From Cryptomeria japonica (lineage: Eukaryota; Streptophyta; Pinopsida; Cupressales; Cupressaceae), in assembly GCF_030272615.1 (NCBI RefSeq), contig NC_081415.1, forward strand, positions 367,828,667 to 367,892,666: a DNA stretch of 64,000 nucleotides, given 5' to 3'. The notes below the pieces were generated by a model, which did no database searches, had not been told where the DNA came from, and saw only the letters and a program-made list of their open reading frames with translations. The position numbers and the translations under genes were made by a program. This document shows positions 35,074-46,883 of the stretch, one piece after another (position 1 is the first letter of the stretch; every line of letters begins with the position of its first letter).

Positions 35074-36480
35074 ATGAATCACAAGCCCATTACTAGGAGT
35101 CAAACAACCCTGAATCCAAGTGTACTCCTTCCACCCCTGGTAAACATCCACTCGGCTGCAACATCTTCTTCCTAAAGCTTACCTATCTTCCCTGTGGCCA
35201 CCCCTATAGCAATGGTACAGGTTCCTCCTAGAAATTTTATGACATAGAATAATGGAAGCCCTCTCATTCCCCCCACTCCACTTGTAGTATGGGACCCAAT
35301 TCCCTCTGTTGTGCTAAAATTCATCCCTAAATTTATTGGAGAATGTCACAAGACCCCTGGGGAACATCTACAAGATATAGCCAATGTCTGCACCATCCAT
35401 GGTATCACCAAGAAAAATGTAGCCTTGAGATTTCTCGTGGCATCTTTTAAAGGAAGAGCTCTAGATTGGTATAGTTCCCTGGGTCCAAATACTATAGCGG
35501 ATTGGGATCAGTTGGGTGACTGCTTCTTTCAAAGATTCTTCGACAAGGCCGACAAATCATCTTTGATGCACTAGTTGATTATGATAAAGAGGGCCCCTCA
35601 GGAAGTAGTGATAGAATTCAACTTAAGATTCCAAAAGACCTGGCAAAGAATATCATTGTCTGCCCGCCCTCCTGTGGATATGGCATTCGTCTTTTATCTA
35701 AAAGCCTTCAACTCTGATATATCAATAATGACCAAATCCATAGGAGGTAATACCCTCCCACAAGCATTCAAAATAGGGGTCCAAGCATAAAAATATTTTG
35801 ATCAATGTCGGGAATCTTGTGCCACGATCCCTCATGCCAGTCTTTCCTGAGCTATCTAACCAAGCCTCTGAAGAGGTCAGGCCTAGAAAATCCGCTCCTC
35901 AATCCATGTATATGTACCTTGGTCCCCTATAAGCATATGCCCCTCCATAATCATCTTTGGCCATGAAGGTTAGCGACATGAAGAATTTGTTGAGAACCTT
36001 CTGAAATGAGATTGTCAATCTAAAAAGGTCCCAAATCCACCCGCTAGAGCGCCTTTTCAATAAAATTTCCAAGGGAATAGACCTACATACTAGCAAAACC
36101 AATATGCAAACAACTGTGTTGATAAATCTAGCTAGCCAAATGGTCAAATAGTTCTAGTACCCAATCCTTTGCAGATCGTTTACCCCAGCACTGGTAAGGA
36201 GTTGACAGTGGGACAAAATAATCTCGTGGATGATGCTAATTCTTGGTGTTTTCCATGCAACAATGCCCACACTCCAAGAAATTTTCTGAGAGGCAATTTG
36301 TAGCAAAAATTTGCAAAGCAACGAAGCCTAGGCATGGTACCAGATGATTCGGTTTATGCATCTTCTGGCATGGATAATGCCTCTCTCATTTCCCAAATGC
36401 AGGGTATGTCAATACAACAAGAAGTAGAGATAGCTCCAGACCACACACTATTTCGCTCGATCAGAAGATTTTTCTAAATG
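35074..36480 (+). pseudogene. Gag of element B
   Basis: Frame opens at the ATG of 35074 (MNHKPITRSQTTL) and reads through several stops. Capsid signatures at 35311-35790: FIGECHKTPGEHLQDIANVC, ALDWYSSLGPNTIADWDQLG, VIEFNLRFQKTWQRI. Near 36240 a damaged zinc knuckle WCFPCNNAHTPRNF keeps C, C and H but not the last Cys. After this no DSGA-type protease can be found before the RNase H at 36600, so protease is deleted or unrecognisable. Confidence 0.8.
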
Positions 36481-36599
36481 AATTCATAGACTCTAACCCA
36501 TACTCCAAATACCATGCCACCAGTCTAGGTACTTACTACATTTTTGATGAAAACCAAGTCATTCCAAAACTTACCAAAGAACCATTTACTGAAGATGAG

Positions 36600-37049
36600 T
36601 TGTCTTCTACACTATGGACTTTATATTTTGATGGTGCAAGATGCAAGGTAGGCTCGAGGGTTGGGATTCCCCTCACTTCACCTTCGGGTGAACGGATCCT
36701 GAAGTCTTTTCGTTTACAATTTGCATCCTCTAATAATGAAGTAGAATATGAAGGACTGATCCAAGGTTTGAGCTTGGTAGAGAGGATGGGAATTAAGCAA
36801 TTGAAAGTTCTGGGCAATTCTGAGTTGGTTGTACACCAAGTTCAAGGAATCTCTAGTGCCAAACATGTCCATATGAGATCTTACCATCATAGGGCATGGG
36901 ATCTCATCAAAAGCTTTGATGCTTTCAATATCCAGAGAATTCCTCAAAAAACAAATGTTTCTGCTAATCAGATGGCTACGATAGGATCACAATTCGACCC
37001 TAATGTAGACCTACTCGCCAGCTCCAAGATAGTTTGTGTAGTCATTTGA
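36600..37049 (+). pseudogene. Extra RNase H domain upstream of RT, element B
   Basis: Collinear with the domain at 5490-4450. LWTLYFDGARCKVGSR keeps the first Asp and NNEVEYEGL the Glu. The third acidic position has changed to Asn (LGNSELVV), and the last reads NQMAT instead of AD.LA. So this copy was an RNase H but would be inactive now. It lies between gag and RT, about 0.4 kb before the RT start. Confidence 0.85.
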
Positions 37050-38453
37050 CTAGCTATTCCCGATAATGACACCCATTGGAAAGTTTTCAAAAGTGACAAG
37101 CAGATTTCCCTATTCATTCAAAACTCAGGAGATTTTGCGGATCAATTGCAACCTATGGTGAAAGAGGCTTACGGGGATCAAATCATCCAGCTGGAATCCA
37201 ACAAGCTCCCTAATGGGTTGATCACCCTAGAAAAGTTGTTTGACCATGATGATTCCAAAAATGACAAGAAAAAGCTTACAACTGATAAAGGAGACTATAC
37301 CGAAATGTCGGTAGGAGGTGGGAGAATACTCAAGATTGGAAAGCAGGTTCCTTTAGAAGACTGAAAGAGATTGGCCCAATATTGTGATGAATATGTGGGT
37401 GTATTAGCATGGTCCTATGAATATTTGAAGGGTTACGACCCTAGCATTATCTAGCACACCATCGAGTTTACCGGTGGGGCCAAACCAGTCCGGTAAAAGA
37501 AGAGGCCTGTCAATCCAAAAATTGAGTCCCTTATGGCCTAGGAGTTGAAAAAGACGATAGAATCAAGAATCATCTACCCCATCAAGCACAGTACATGGGT
37601 ATCCAACCTGGTGCCAATCAGGAAAAAGAACAGAGATATTTGGCTTTGCCTAAACTTCAGGGACTTAAACCAAGCATCTATAAAAGACCACTACCCTTTG
37701 CCAACAATGAAACAATTGTTAATCATGGTGGCAGGGTCAGAGATGTTCTCAATGTTAGATGGTTTCTCGGGTTATAATCAAGTATTTGTGAACCTAGAGG
37801 ATCAACATAAGACAAACTTCATGACCAAATGGGGGACATTCGCTTATTTGAAGGTGCCATTTGGGTTGTCAAATGTCGGTGCAACTTTTCAAAGAGCTAT
37901 GGACCTAGCCTTCAAGGAGATTGTCAAAAAAATCATCCTTATATATTTGGATGACTTAATCATGTTTTCAAAACACAAATAAGATAATTTTGATCATCTT
38001 GAGCCAGTATTCCAAAAGTGTTTGGAGTTTGGAATCTCTTTAAACCCAAAGAAATGTATTTTTAGGGTCCCACAAGGAAAATCACTAGGGCACATAGTGT
38101 CGAAGGAGGGAGTCTCTATTGATCTTGATCGAGTTAAAGCAATAAAAGAGCTTCCCCTTCCTGTCAATAAAAAGGGGGTCCAGTCTTTCCTAGGTAAGGT
38201 TAACTTCATTAGCCGCTTTATTTTAGACTTCCCAGGGATGGTGAGGCCTATCACCCCGATATTCAAGAAGGAAACACATTTCAAATGGACTCTCGAAGCT
38301 AAGGAGGATTTAGAGGAAATCAAAGATTCCATCTGCTCAGCCCTCGTCTTATCCAACCCTGATATGTCTAAATATTTCATAATGTATGTTTTCTCTAGCC
38401 ACTATAGCGTTGTTGTGGTTCTGACCCAAAAAAGACACAAAAAAAGGAGGTGA
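37050..38453 (+). pseudogene. Reverse transcriptase and start of RNase H, element B
   Basis: A linker (HWKVFKSDKQISLFIQ, IIQLESNKLPNGLITL) shared with F leads into RT: VLAWSYEYLKGY, WVSNLVPIRKKNRDIWLCLN, MLDGFSGYNQVF, VPFGLSNVGATFQRAMDLAF, and an intact YLDD box (LIYLDDLIMFSK). Then FGISLNPKKCIFRV and QSFLGKVNFISRF. The RT-linked RNase H begins MYVFSSHYSVVVVL, with Phe where the catalytic Asp belongs, and is cut off at about 38500. Stops interrupt at several places. Confidence 0.9.
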
Positions 38454-38589
38454 GCACCCTATAGCTTTCCATTCCAAAACTCTAAAAGAATAAAATACTA
38501 AGTATAACTTCGTTTAAAAATAAGCTAAAAACCCAATTTTCCCTCAACAAAAGGTATTTACCTAAAAACCTTTTTAGACTACTATGCGC

Positions 38590-39164
38590 AAGGAAATGGA
38601 CTCGCCGAGTCCACTAATAAGAATCTCATCAGACTCATTAAAAGGATAGGCTCAGAGTACAAAAGGGAGTGGCATCACCACTTGAGGAGTGCGTTATGGG
38701 CCGATCAGATAATGCCCAAGCAAATCTTAAATAATTCTCCATATAAGTTGGTCTATGGTAAAAATGCATTGTTTCCTATGTCTCTAGTTATCCCAGCCTT
38801 ACAATTACTTAAGTCAATCGAAGTGGCAGAGAATGGTCCTATGGATGTAAGGCTGGTGGAAATTATGGAATTAGAAGAAGCAAGGGAAACAAATTTTTCA
38901 TCACTTCAAAACCGTTAGCAAACCATCAAGAAGTGGTTCTATGGTAAAAAGAGTTTTGACCCAAAATTCAAACAAGGTGACCTTTTTTTGAAGTACAACG
39001 AGAGGGAGGCCAAGCTCGGTCAGCATGCCAAGTTCAATGGGTTATGGGAGGGACCTTTCCACATCATAGGTTGCAAAGGATTCAATTATTTTGACCTCAA
39101 AGATATGCAAGGAGACTCTCTCAGGATCTCGGTCAATGGGTTCCACCTTAAGCCTTTTCATTAG
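38590..39164 (+). pseudogene. Integrase C-terminal half, element B (large internal deletion)
   Basis: Begins inside the catalytic core at QGNGLAESTNKNL, which holds the catalytic Glu, and continues KLVYGKNALFP, KFNGLWEGPF and SVNGFHLKPFH before TAG at 39162-39164. The zinc finger, both catalytic aspartates and the end of RNase H are missing. The join lies between about 38500 and 38590. This deletion alone makes the copy non-autonomous. Confidence 0.85.
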
Positions 39165-39395
39165 TAGTATTTCTCTAAATGTATATACTATAAATAGTGA
39201 TTTTGTATAATTTATTTATTTAATTATTTCCCATCATGATCTCAAGCAGACAAAGTGAAATCACAAGATATATCATAATTAAGCAAAAAGAAAATTATTA
39301 TATTATGCGTAGTTTTTACAATTCATGGACAGGTCTCCAACCTAATATTAACAAAAAGAGCAAAATGAATTTTTTGAATATAGACTGTCACTTCC
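39165..39395. other. 3' untranslated part of element B pol
   Basis: AT-rich, no frame. It separates the integrase stop from the stop of the antisense ORF. Confidence 0.4.
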
Positions 39396-39584
39396 TCAAG
39401 GATCCTCTTCATCTTCATTATCCTCCATCTGGAAATTAGAGTCTTCAGCATCATCTACAACATCCTCTCCCTCTGACCACTCATGGTCAGAAATGCCACT
39501 ATGCTCCTCAGCTATGGACACAACAACCAAATTTGGTTGGACGTGTGGCATCAGGACCCATAGGAATATATAATCACTGAATTC
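39396..39584 (-). pseudogene. Antisense ORF of element B, C-terminal piece
   Basis: Minus-strand frame entering from the left edge of nested element C. It reads SDYIFLWVLMPHVQP and ends in a strongly acidic tail (DHEWSEGEDVVDDAEDSN, then DNEDEEDP). The piece at 46884-47945 ends ...GTEWYTKF at the other edge of C, and the reading frame is the same on both sides of the duplicated AATT(C/T), so the two were one ORF before C inserted. Function unknown. Confidence 0.55.
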
Positions 39585-41015
39585 TGATGCAGAGTTTGGC
39601 AACAATAAAGTGAAAAACCCACACACACACTCCTAGGTCTTACAATACCTATGCTTCCTCCTAAGGTCTCAACCCACTCCAATGTGAAATAGGATTCTTA
39701 CCTTCTTCTAGGGATGGTATAACACTCCCATGCCCTCCTTAAGACTCACTAAGACCTTCCACAATAATTTTTTGGGATACAAGTTTGGATATTGGTCCTA
39801 GGGGCTTGAATAGGTCTACCAGCTAGTAGCCCTATTTTACTATTTTTTTGGTTTTTTCTCAAAATTGTTCCAAACAACACTCCAAGTAAATTTGGGTTTC
39901 AGATACCCTTTTGGAACTACTGTCAAACTCCAAAATTTTAGGCTTTCAACCTATTCTTGCACTCTCCAACACCTACTTAGTTCACAGGCCTAATTGATCA
40001 AGTTAGGTCTATTTTCAAAGGAAGTATGTGAGAATGGGGTCACATGAAGATTATAACTCTTCAAGAGGCTTCTTCTATATCCTAATGTTCCCAATCCAAC
40101 AATTAATTCCTCAGTTTATCATTCTTCATTATGTGCACAATGAATTCCATTCTAGGCTAATCTAAACCCTCAAACAGTTTAGACTAGGGCTTGGTGGTAA
40201 AATTACCTAACCAAATCCTCTGACCTCACCCCTTTGTAATCTAAGAATAAATACCTCTAAATTTCATTCTACCAATGGCCATTGGATTCCAATGGGTAGA
40301 TTGCAAGTTAGGGCTCCATTTGCATTGTAACCCTTGAAAATGGAGGGTTTCAGACCTGCAGAAAGTAAACCACTTATAAATTCCTCCAAATTTCACTTCA
40401 AGAGGTCAGACTAGGTGCATTAGAAAGGTGATTAAGGGAACTTTCCAATTAACTCAGATTTTCATCACAAGAATTCACACCCTGTACGAACAATACAGAA
40501 AACTATCATTGTTATGGCAAAATCAGATTTGTTCTATTTATTTTCTCCACCGAACTTTACAAAAACTCTCCAACCACCTTCCCCATGGTTTTTCAAGCAT
40601 ATATAAACCCTCCTCAACATCCATAACCAAATTTTGAATAGTAATGAATGTTGGAGAGGTAGTTGTCATCCTACTGGTAACTTTTCAAAGTTGCTTGACA
40701 ACAAAATGCAACATTTTAGCAACTTGGACAATATTGAGGAATTAAGAACTTAGACCTTATGGGAACATCTCCAAGTTCATTATTTGACTCCAAAAACCTA
40801 ATAAAACATCCTATACCTATCAACACTAGAATCCAAATTCCAAGCCTTCATGGTCTAATAGACCTCTAGGTTTATATGCTCACCTAAGAGATTATTGACC
40901 ATACAAATAGCCACTCTATTACGTCAAAGGTGATCATTGATCCAACCCCTTATTACAACACAAAATAACATATAAAAACTACCCTTGCTTGAAAAGTAGA
41001 AGGTTCTTTGCACCA
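39585..41015 (-). repeat. 3' LTR of chromovirus C
   Basis: Left copy; plus-strand start TGATGCAGAG, end TTTGCACCA. It contains a TATATA motif at 40599-40607, about 410 bases into the LTR on the minus strand. It lies directly beyond the end of pol. Confidence 0.9.
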
Positions 41016-41035
41016 TACACCCGGGCTCCAAAAAC

Positions 41036-42302
41036 TCAAGTCCCTTGAGTTGGGATATTTGCCAACCTAGTTCTTGTTTTTTCAATGGCCTCTGAAGTCA
41101 TCCAGGTAGCATCCTCTAAAGGTTGATTCTTCCATTTGACTAGGTACTCCAAGTAAGTCTTCCTCCTTGTCTTCTTTAACCCTTTGATCCAAAATGCACT
41201 CAATCTCAAGTTTGAAAGGGGGTGGAAGTCCTTCCAACATAACTGGGCTAGAAGAATCAGATGGACCTACAACACAAACATCATCCACAGAACCTTTATA
41301 TGCATATATGTCAGAAACATTAAATATAGGAGATAGACCAACATCAGAGGGTAGATATATCTTGTAGGCATATTTCCCACATCTTTTGAGGATCTTGAAA
41401 GGACTTATCTTGAGCACTCCTACTGTCAATATTTTGTACCTCTCGAAGTTCAAAAACACCTTTAGGATGGGTTCTATACACAATTTGGAAAGGACTCAGT
41501 CCCGTACTTTTGTTCACAGAGTCATTGTATGATAATTCTACCTATGGAAGAATGACATCCCAAGTGGACCCATGGTCCTTATTCAAGCACCTTAAAAAAT
41601 TTCCAAGGGATCTATTAATCACCTTTATCTGTCCATCAGATTGAGGGTGATAAGTAGAAGAGAAAGACAAGTTTGTCCCCAACCTATGCCACAAAGTCCT
41701 CCAAAAATGTCCTACAAACTTAGGATCTCAGTCTAAGATGATGCTCAAGGGTAACCCATGAAGTCTAACAACCTCCTTGAAGAATACACCTGCAATACTA
41801 GAAGCATCATGTGTAACTTTGCATGGCAAATAGTGTGCCATTTTTGAAAATCTGTCCACAACAACATATATACTGTCATATCCTTATTTAGTCCTAGGGA
41901 GACCTAAGACAATTCATGCTAAATGAATCCCAAGGTTTGTTAGGGATGGGTAATGGATTATATAGACCTGCATTGGAACTTGTCCCCTTTTCCCTTTGGC
42001 ATATCCCACACTCTATCACATAATTTCTTACATCTGATTGCATCCTAGGCCAAAAGTAAAATATCCTAACCAATTCAAGTGTTATCAAGTCCAAAGTGAC
42101 CTGACAAACCCCCACAATGTTTTTCCTTTACAATATTTTCCCCCATGGAGCAATTAGGAATACAAAGTTGTCTGCCCTTGAAAATTAAGCCTTCTTGTAG
42201 AATATAATCAGCAAACTCAGTATGATACCTGTCATTCATGTCCTTGAAATCTTCATCTTCTTGATACATGTCTTTCAAGGCACTGATTCCCATGCTTTCC
42301 AA
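41036..42302 (-). pseudogene. Integrase with chromodomain, element C
   Basis: Decayed integrase: an N-terminal zinc-finger region near 42090 (GGLSGHFGLDNT, later ECGICQREKG), then a core broken by stops. The C-terminal part reads VGVLKISPFKILKRCGKYAYK and LSPIFNVSDIYAYKG. At the end a chromodomain is visible in two frames: IECILDQRV in one, then after a shift near 41190 RKTYLEYLVKWKNQPLEDAT in the next, ending at 41036. Chromodomains of this clade guide insertion toward marked chromatin; here the frameshift would cut it off. Confidence 0.85.
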
Positions 42303-42329
42303 TTGAATCTCCTAGATTGCTAAGTTCCT

Positions 42330-43412
42330 CCTACTAAGTGCATCAGCTACTTTATTAGCCACACCTTTCTTATGTAGGATAGTGAAAGTGTAAGCTTGAA
42401 GATATTCCATCCACTTCATATGCCTGTGATTTAGTTTCTCCTACCCGCTCAAAAAACTTAGTGCATGGCTATAAGTATACACAATAAACTCCTTAGGTAA
42501 GAGATAATGTCTCCACTTCCTAAGAGATTGCACCATAACATACATCTCTAAGTCATAGGTAGAATAGTTTTTCTTTGCCTCATTTAGTTTCTCACTGAAA
42601 AATGCCACAGGTCTACCCTCCTGACTCAACACTCCTCCTATGGCCTTCTTTGATGCATCACACTCAATAGTGAAAACCTTGTGAAAGTCACAGAGTACTA
42701 GAATAGGTTGTTCTGTAATTTTAGTTTTCAAAAACTCAAAAGACTTGTCAGCCTCCTTAGTCCAGACAAATTGGCATTTCCTTCCACCTTTTATGGTTTC
42801 TATCATTGGTGCAACAACCCCACTGAAATTCTTAATAAATTTTCTATAAAAACTTGCTAACCCATAGAAATCTTTTACCTCACTTGCTGACTGAGGGGTT
42901 GGCCAATATAGAATTGCCTCCACCTTAGATGGATCTATTTTCAGATTGCCTTGAGAGATCACAAACTCAAGGAACACTAGTTCTTTCTACAAGAAAACAC
43001 ATTTATCCAAATTGATCTTCAACTTCTCCTCATGTAACCTTTTCAACACCAAATCCAAGTGCATTAGATGTTCATCCTTGTCTTTAATAAAAATCAATAT
43101 ATCATCTAAATACACTACTACAAAATGATTGATGAAAGGCTTAAGAACCTCATTCATGAGTCTTATGAATGTACTAGGGGCATTGGAAAGCCCAAATGGC
43201 ATTACCATCCACTTGAATAGGACCTTATTGGTCTTAAAAGTTGTCTTCCATTGGTCTCCATCTCTGATCCTGATTTGATGGTACCCACTTTTCAAATCCA
43301 TTTTGGAATAGTACTTGGCCCCTCCTAGACAATCCATCAAGTCTTCCATTCTTGGCATTGGGAATCTATATCTGATTGTTATCTTATTGATGGCACTAGA
43401 GTCAATACACAA
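42330..43412 (-). pseudogene. Reverse transcriptase and RNase H, element C
   Basis: RT with [53 protein letters not shown] and an intact [11 protein letters not shown]. One TAG splits it at about 42980. The RNase H keeps its first aspartate (FTIECDASKKAIGGVLSQ), in contrast to A, B and F, and ends near VADALSRRN. The sequence is typical of chromoviruses. Confidence 0.9.
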
Positions 43413-43529
43413 CCTCCATGTCCCTTGTTTCTTGGGAGCTAGTACTGTTGGGACTGCACAGGGACTTATGCTCTTCCTAATGAACCCTTTCTCTAGAAAT
43501 TCTTGGATTTGTCTTGCAACTTTTGCATT

Positions 43530-44346
43530 CTACTTAGGGGTAAGCTTGTATGCTTCCTTATTCAGAAGTGTAGCACCTGGTATAAGGTCAATATAATGAC
43601 CGATTTCCCTTTGAGGGGGGAGGGAGTCTGTGGTATTGTCTGCAACTATTCCTTTATACTTGCTTAGCAGATCTTGAACCTCTTTAGGAGCTACTTTCTT
43701 TTCTACCTCTGGGCCCTTAGGCTTGACAACTATTGCAAAGAAAGGGGTATCTTTCTCCTTCAAAACCTTCATGAACTCCTTCTCATCTACTAGTATAACA
43801 CTAGTCACAATGTGCTTATCCTTACTGTCACCCAGAAGAGGAGTCATAGTGAAGTTCACCCTTCTTGGTGATGGTGTAAACATTCTTCCTTCCTTCATGA
43901 CTAGCATCTACATCATATTGCCAAAGCCTTCCTAGTATTAGATGACAAGCATCCATTTCTACCACATCACACAACACCCTATCCTTGTATTCACCTATTG
44001 AAAATTCTATCCAAACTTGATCACTAATCAAGGCTTGTTGACCTTTGTTCAACCAAGACACCTTATAGGGATGGGGATGAGGTAATCTTTGCAATTTAAG
44101 TTTAGTAACCATTTCAATAGAAGCTATCTTATCTGTGTACCTTGAATCCACAATGACTTTACATACCTTGCCTTGTACCTTGCAAGAGAATCTGAAAAGA
44201 GATTTCCTCTTAAGGGGTTCTTTGATGATCGGTACCTTCAAGAGGGTCCTATTAATCATCAAGAGTTCTCCTTGCTTTGGATCTACAGACTTTGAAGTGG
44301 ATGTGTGGTAGGAGGTCATGATTTGACTATCTTCTTCTTGTATCAA
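43530..44346 (-). pseudogene. Protease and RT leader region, element C
   Basis: Contains the retropepsin segment with VIVDSRYTDKIAS where VDSGSTD is usual, so the glycine of the DSG triad is lost. LILGRLWQYDVDASHEG follows, a phrase typical of chromoviruses. A second frame (43907-43530) carries the link to RT (LLSKYKGIVADNTTDSLPP, EAYKLTPK). A frameshift lies near 43880. Confidence 0.75.
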
Positions 44347-44390
44347 ATGTTCTCTTCTATCACCTCCTTGGCTACTATTGCTTAGCTTCT

Positions 44391-45408
44391 CTAGACACCT
44401 GAATGATAGATGTCCAACTTGGCTGCATGAAAAACACCTACCGGTGAAGACACTAGGTCCTCTTCCCTTGAATCTTCCTCTACCATTCCCCCTTCTTCCT
44501 CTAAATCCACCTCTTCTCCCTGATTCTCCTTCATGTTCTTGATGATTGGACTCTCATTGGGGTTTAGAATATCATCCTCTGCCATTGAATCTACCCTTGC
44601 CCCTAAAACTTGCACCTTTTTCTCTACTACTGTGTTCTCCTTTCCTTTTTTTCCTCTCCTCAATCCTAGGTGCCATCTGAAAACACTTGTGCACTGATTT
44701 AAGATTGAACAAACTCAGTTCATCTTGAATACTGAACTTAAGACCATTCATGTACCTTGCTATCTTTTGTGTCTCACTTTCAGGCATCTTTTCTTTGAGT
44801 GACATCCGATGGAACTCCTCAGTGTAGGTACTGACATCCAGATCCCTTTTCCTTAGGTTTTGTAATCTCTTGTGTAAGATGATCTCATAGTCCTCAGGTA
44901 CAAACTACCTTTTGATCTCTATCACCATCTTCTTCCATGAAGTTATAGGCCTCTTTCCTTCTTCATCTCTTTCATTTTGTAGGAAGTTCCACCAACTAAG
45001 AGCTAGACCCTTCATTTTGGATTTAGCCACCTTCACCCTTTGGTTCTCAGGTACCTCTTCACATTTGAAATAATTCACCATTGCTTCTATCCAATCCATA
45101 CATTCTTCTGGATTCATTTTCCCAGAGAATGTAGGTAGTTCTACTCTATTGTCTCTTCTTCCCACCCTATTAAGGGATTCAAAAAATTGCCTTTGGTCTA
45201 TTGGCATCTCTTGTCTCTCTTCTTCCTCTTCTCTTTCTCCATTAGAGGTTGATGCAACTTCTTTTCTTGCTTGGTCTTTCTTCAACTTCTCTATTTCTTC
45301 CTCCATCTTTTTATTCTTGGCCGCCTGCTCCCTTACTATCTTGGCCAACTCCATGTTTGTCATAGGTCTAGTGGGAATCTCCTCACTATTCTCTATTGTG
45401 TCTTCCAT
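44391..45408 (-). pseudogene. Gag of element C
   Basis: Starts at 45408 (MEDTIENSEEIP) just inside the primer-binding site. A coiled, charged N-terminus is followed by the capsid domain (VELPTFSGKMNPEECMDWIE, GLALSWWNFLQNE) and, after a TAG near 44905, ARYMNGLKFSIQDELSL. A basic Gly/Arg-rich stretch precedes a zinc knuckle CFSCSQVGHLSFRC (CX2CX4HX4C) near 44395-44440 in a shifted frame. It is better preserved than Gag of B. Confidence 0.85.
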
Positions 45409-45437
45409 TTATTTTTCTTTCCCAAGGCTCTTTTGAT

Positions 45438-45449
45438 GCTCTAATACCA
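45438..45449 (-). other. Primer-binding site of element C
   Basis: The minus strand reads TGGTATTAGAGC, one base different from the initiator-Met site TGGTATCAGAGC used by many chromoviruses, two bases inside the 5' LTR. Confidence 0.8.
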
Positions 45450-45451
45450 CC

Positions 45452-46883
45452 TGATACAGAGTTTGGCAATAGTAAGGTGACAAACCCACACACACACTCC
45501 TAGGTCTTACAATACCTATGCTTCCTCCAAAAGTCTCAACCCACTCCAATGTGAAATAGGATTCTTACCCTTTTCTAGGGATGGTATAACACTCCCATTC
45601 TCTCCTTAAGACTCACTAAGACCTTCCACATCAATGTTTTGGGATACAAGTTTGGATATTGGTCCTAGGGGCTTGAATAGGTCTATCGGCTAGTAGCCCT
45701 ATTTACTATTTTTTTTTGTTTTTTCTCCAAATTATGCCAAATAACACACCAAGTAAATTTTGGTTTCAAATACCCTTTTGGGACTACTATCAAACTCCAA
45801 AAATTTAGGCTTCCAGCTTATTGTTGCACTCTCCAACACCTACTTAGTTCATAGGCCTAATTGATCAAATTAGGCCTGTTTTACAAAGGAAGTATGTGAG
45901 AATGGGGTCACAGGAAGATTATAACTCTTCAAGAGCCTTCTTATATATCCCAATGTTTCCAATCCAGCAATTAACTTCTCAATTCATCATTCTTCATTGT
46001 GTGCACAATGAATTCCATTCTAGGCTAATCTAAACCCTCAAACAATTTAGACTAGGGCTTGGTGGTAAAATTACCAAACCAACTCCTCAGACCTTGCCCC
46101 TTTGGAATCTCAGAATGCATGCCTCTAAATTTCATTCTACCAATGGCCATTGGATTCTAATCAGTAGATTACAAGTTAGGGCTCCATTTGCATTGTATCC
46201 CTGGAAAATAGAGGGTTTCAGACATGCAAGGAGTAAACCGCTTATAACTTCCTCCAAATTTCACTTCAAGAGGTCAGACTAGGTACATTAGAAAGGTGAT
46301 TAAGGGAACTTTCAAATTAACTTAGAGTTTCATCACAAGATGTCACACCCTATACGGATAATACAGTAAACTATCACTGTTATGGCAAAATCAGATTTGT
46401 TTTATTCACTTTCTCCACCAAACTTTACAAAAACTATCCAACCACCTTCCCCATGTTTTTTCAAGTATATATAAACCCTCCTCGATGTCCATAACCAAAT
46501 TTTTAATAGTTATGAACATTGGAGAGGTAGTTTTCATCCTACCGGCAACTTTTCAAAGTTGCTTGACAACAAAATGCAACATTTTAGCAACTTAGACAAT
46601 ATTGAGGAATTAAGAACTTAGACCCTATGGGCACATCTCCAAGATCATTATTTGACTCCAAACACCTAAGAAAACATCCTAGACTTATCAACACTAGAAT
46701 CCAATTTCCTAGCCTTCATGGTCTAATAGACCTCTAAGTTTATATGCTCACCTCAGAGATTATTGACCATACAAATAGGCACTCTATTACATTAAGGGTG
46801 ATCATTGATCCAACCCCTTATTACAACACAAAAGAAGGTGTAAAAACTACCCTTTCTTAAAAAGTAGAAGGTGCTCTGCACCA
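45452..46883 (-). repeat. 5' LTR of chromovirus C
   Basis: Right copy; plus-strand start TGATACAGAG, end TCTGCACCA. Aligns with 39585-41015 throughout, including the TATATA motif at 46467-46474. Confidence 0.9.

Larger units (their letters stand above)
39585..46883 (-). mobile_element. Ty3/gypsy chromovirus C nested in element B
   Basis: Minus-strand element of about 7.3 kb. LTRs are 39585-41015 and 45452-46883 (1.43 kb each, TG...CA). Flanks AATTC (39580-39584) and AATTT (46884-46888) form a 4/5 target duplication. An initiator-Met-like primer-binding site is at 45438-45449. Gag, protease, RT, RNase H, integrase and a chromodomain are all present but decayed. By eye the LTRs differ at about 14 of the first 195 positions, so C is younger than its host element B. 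Confidence 0.9.
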
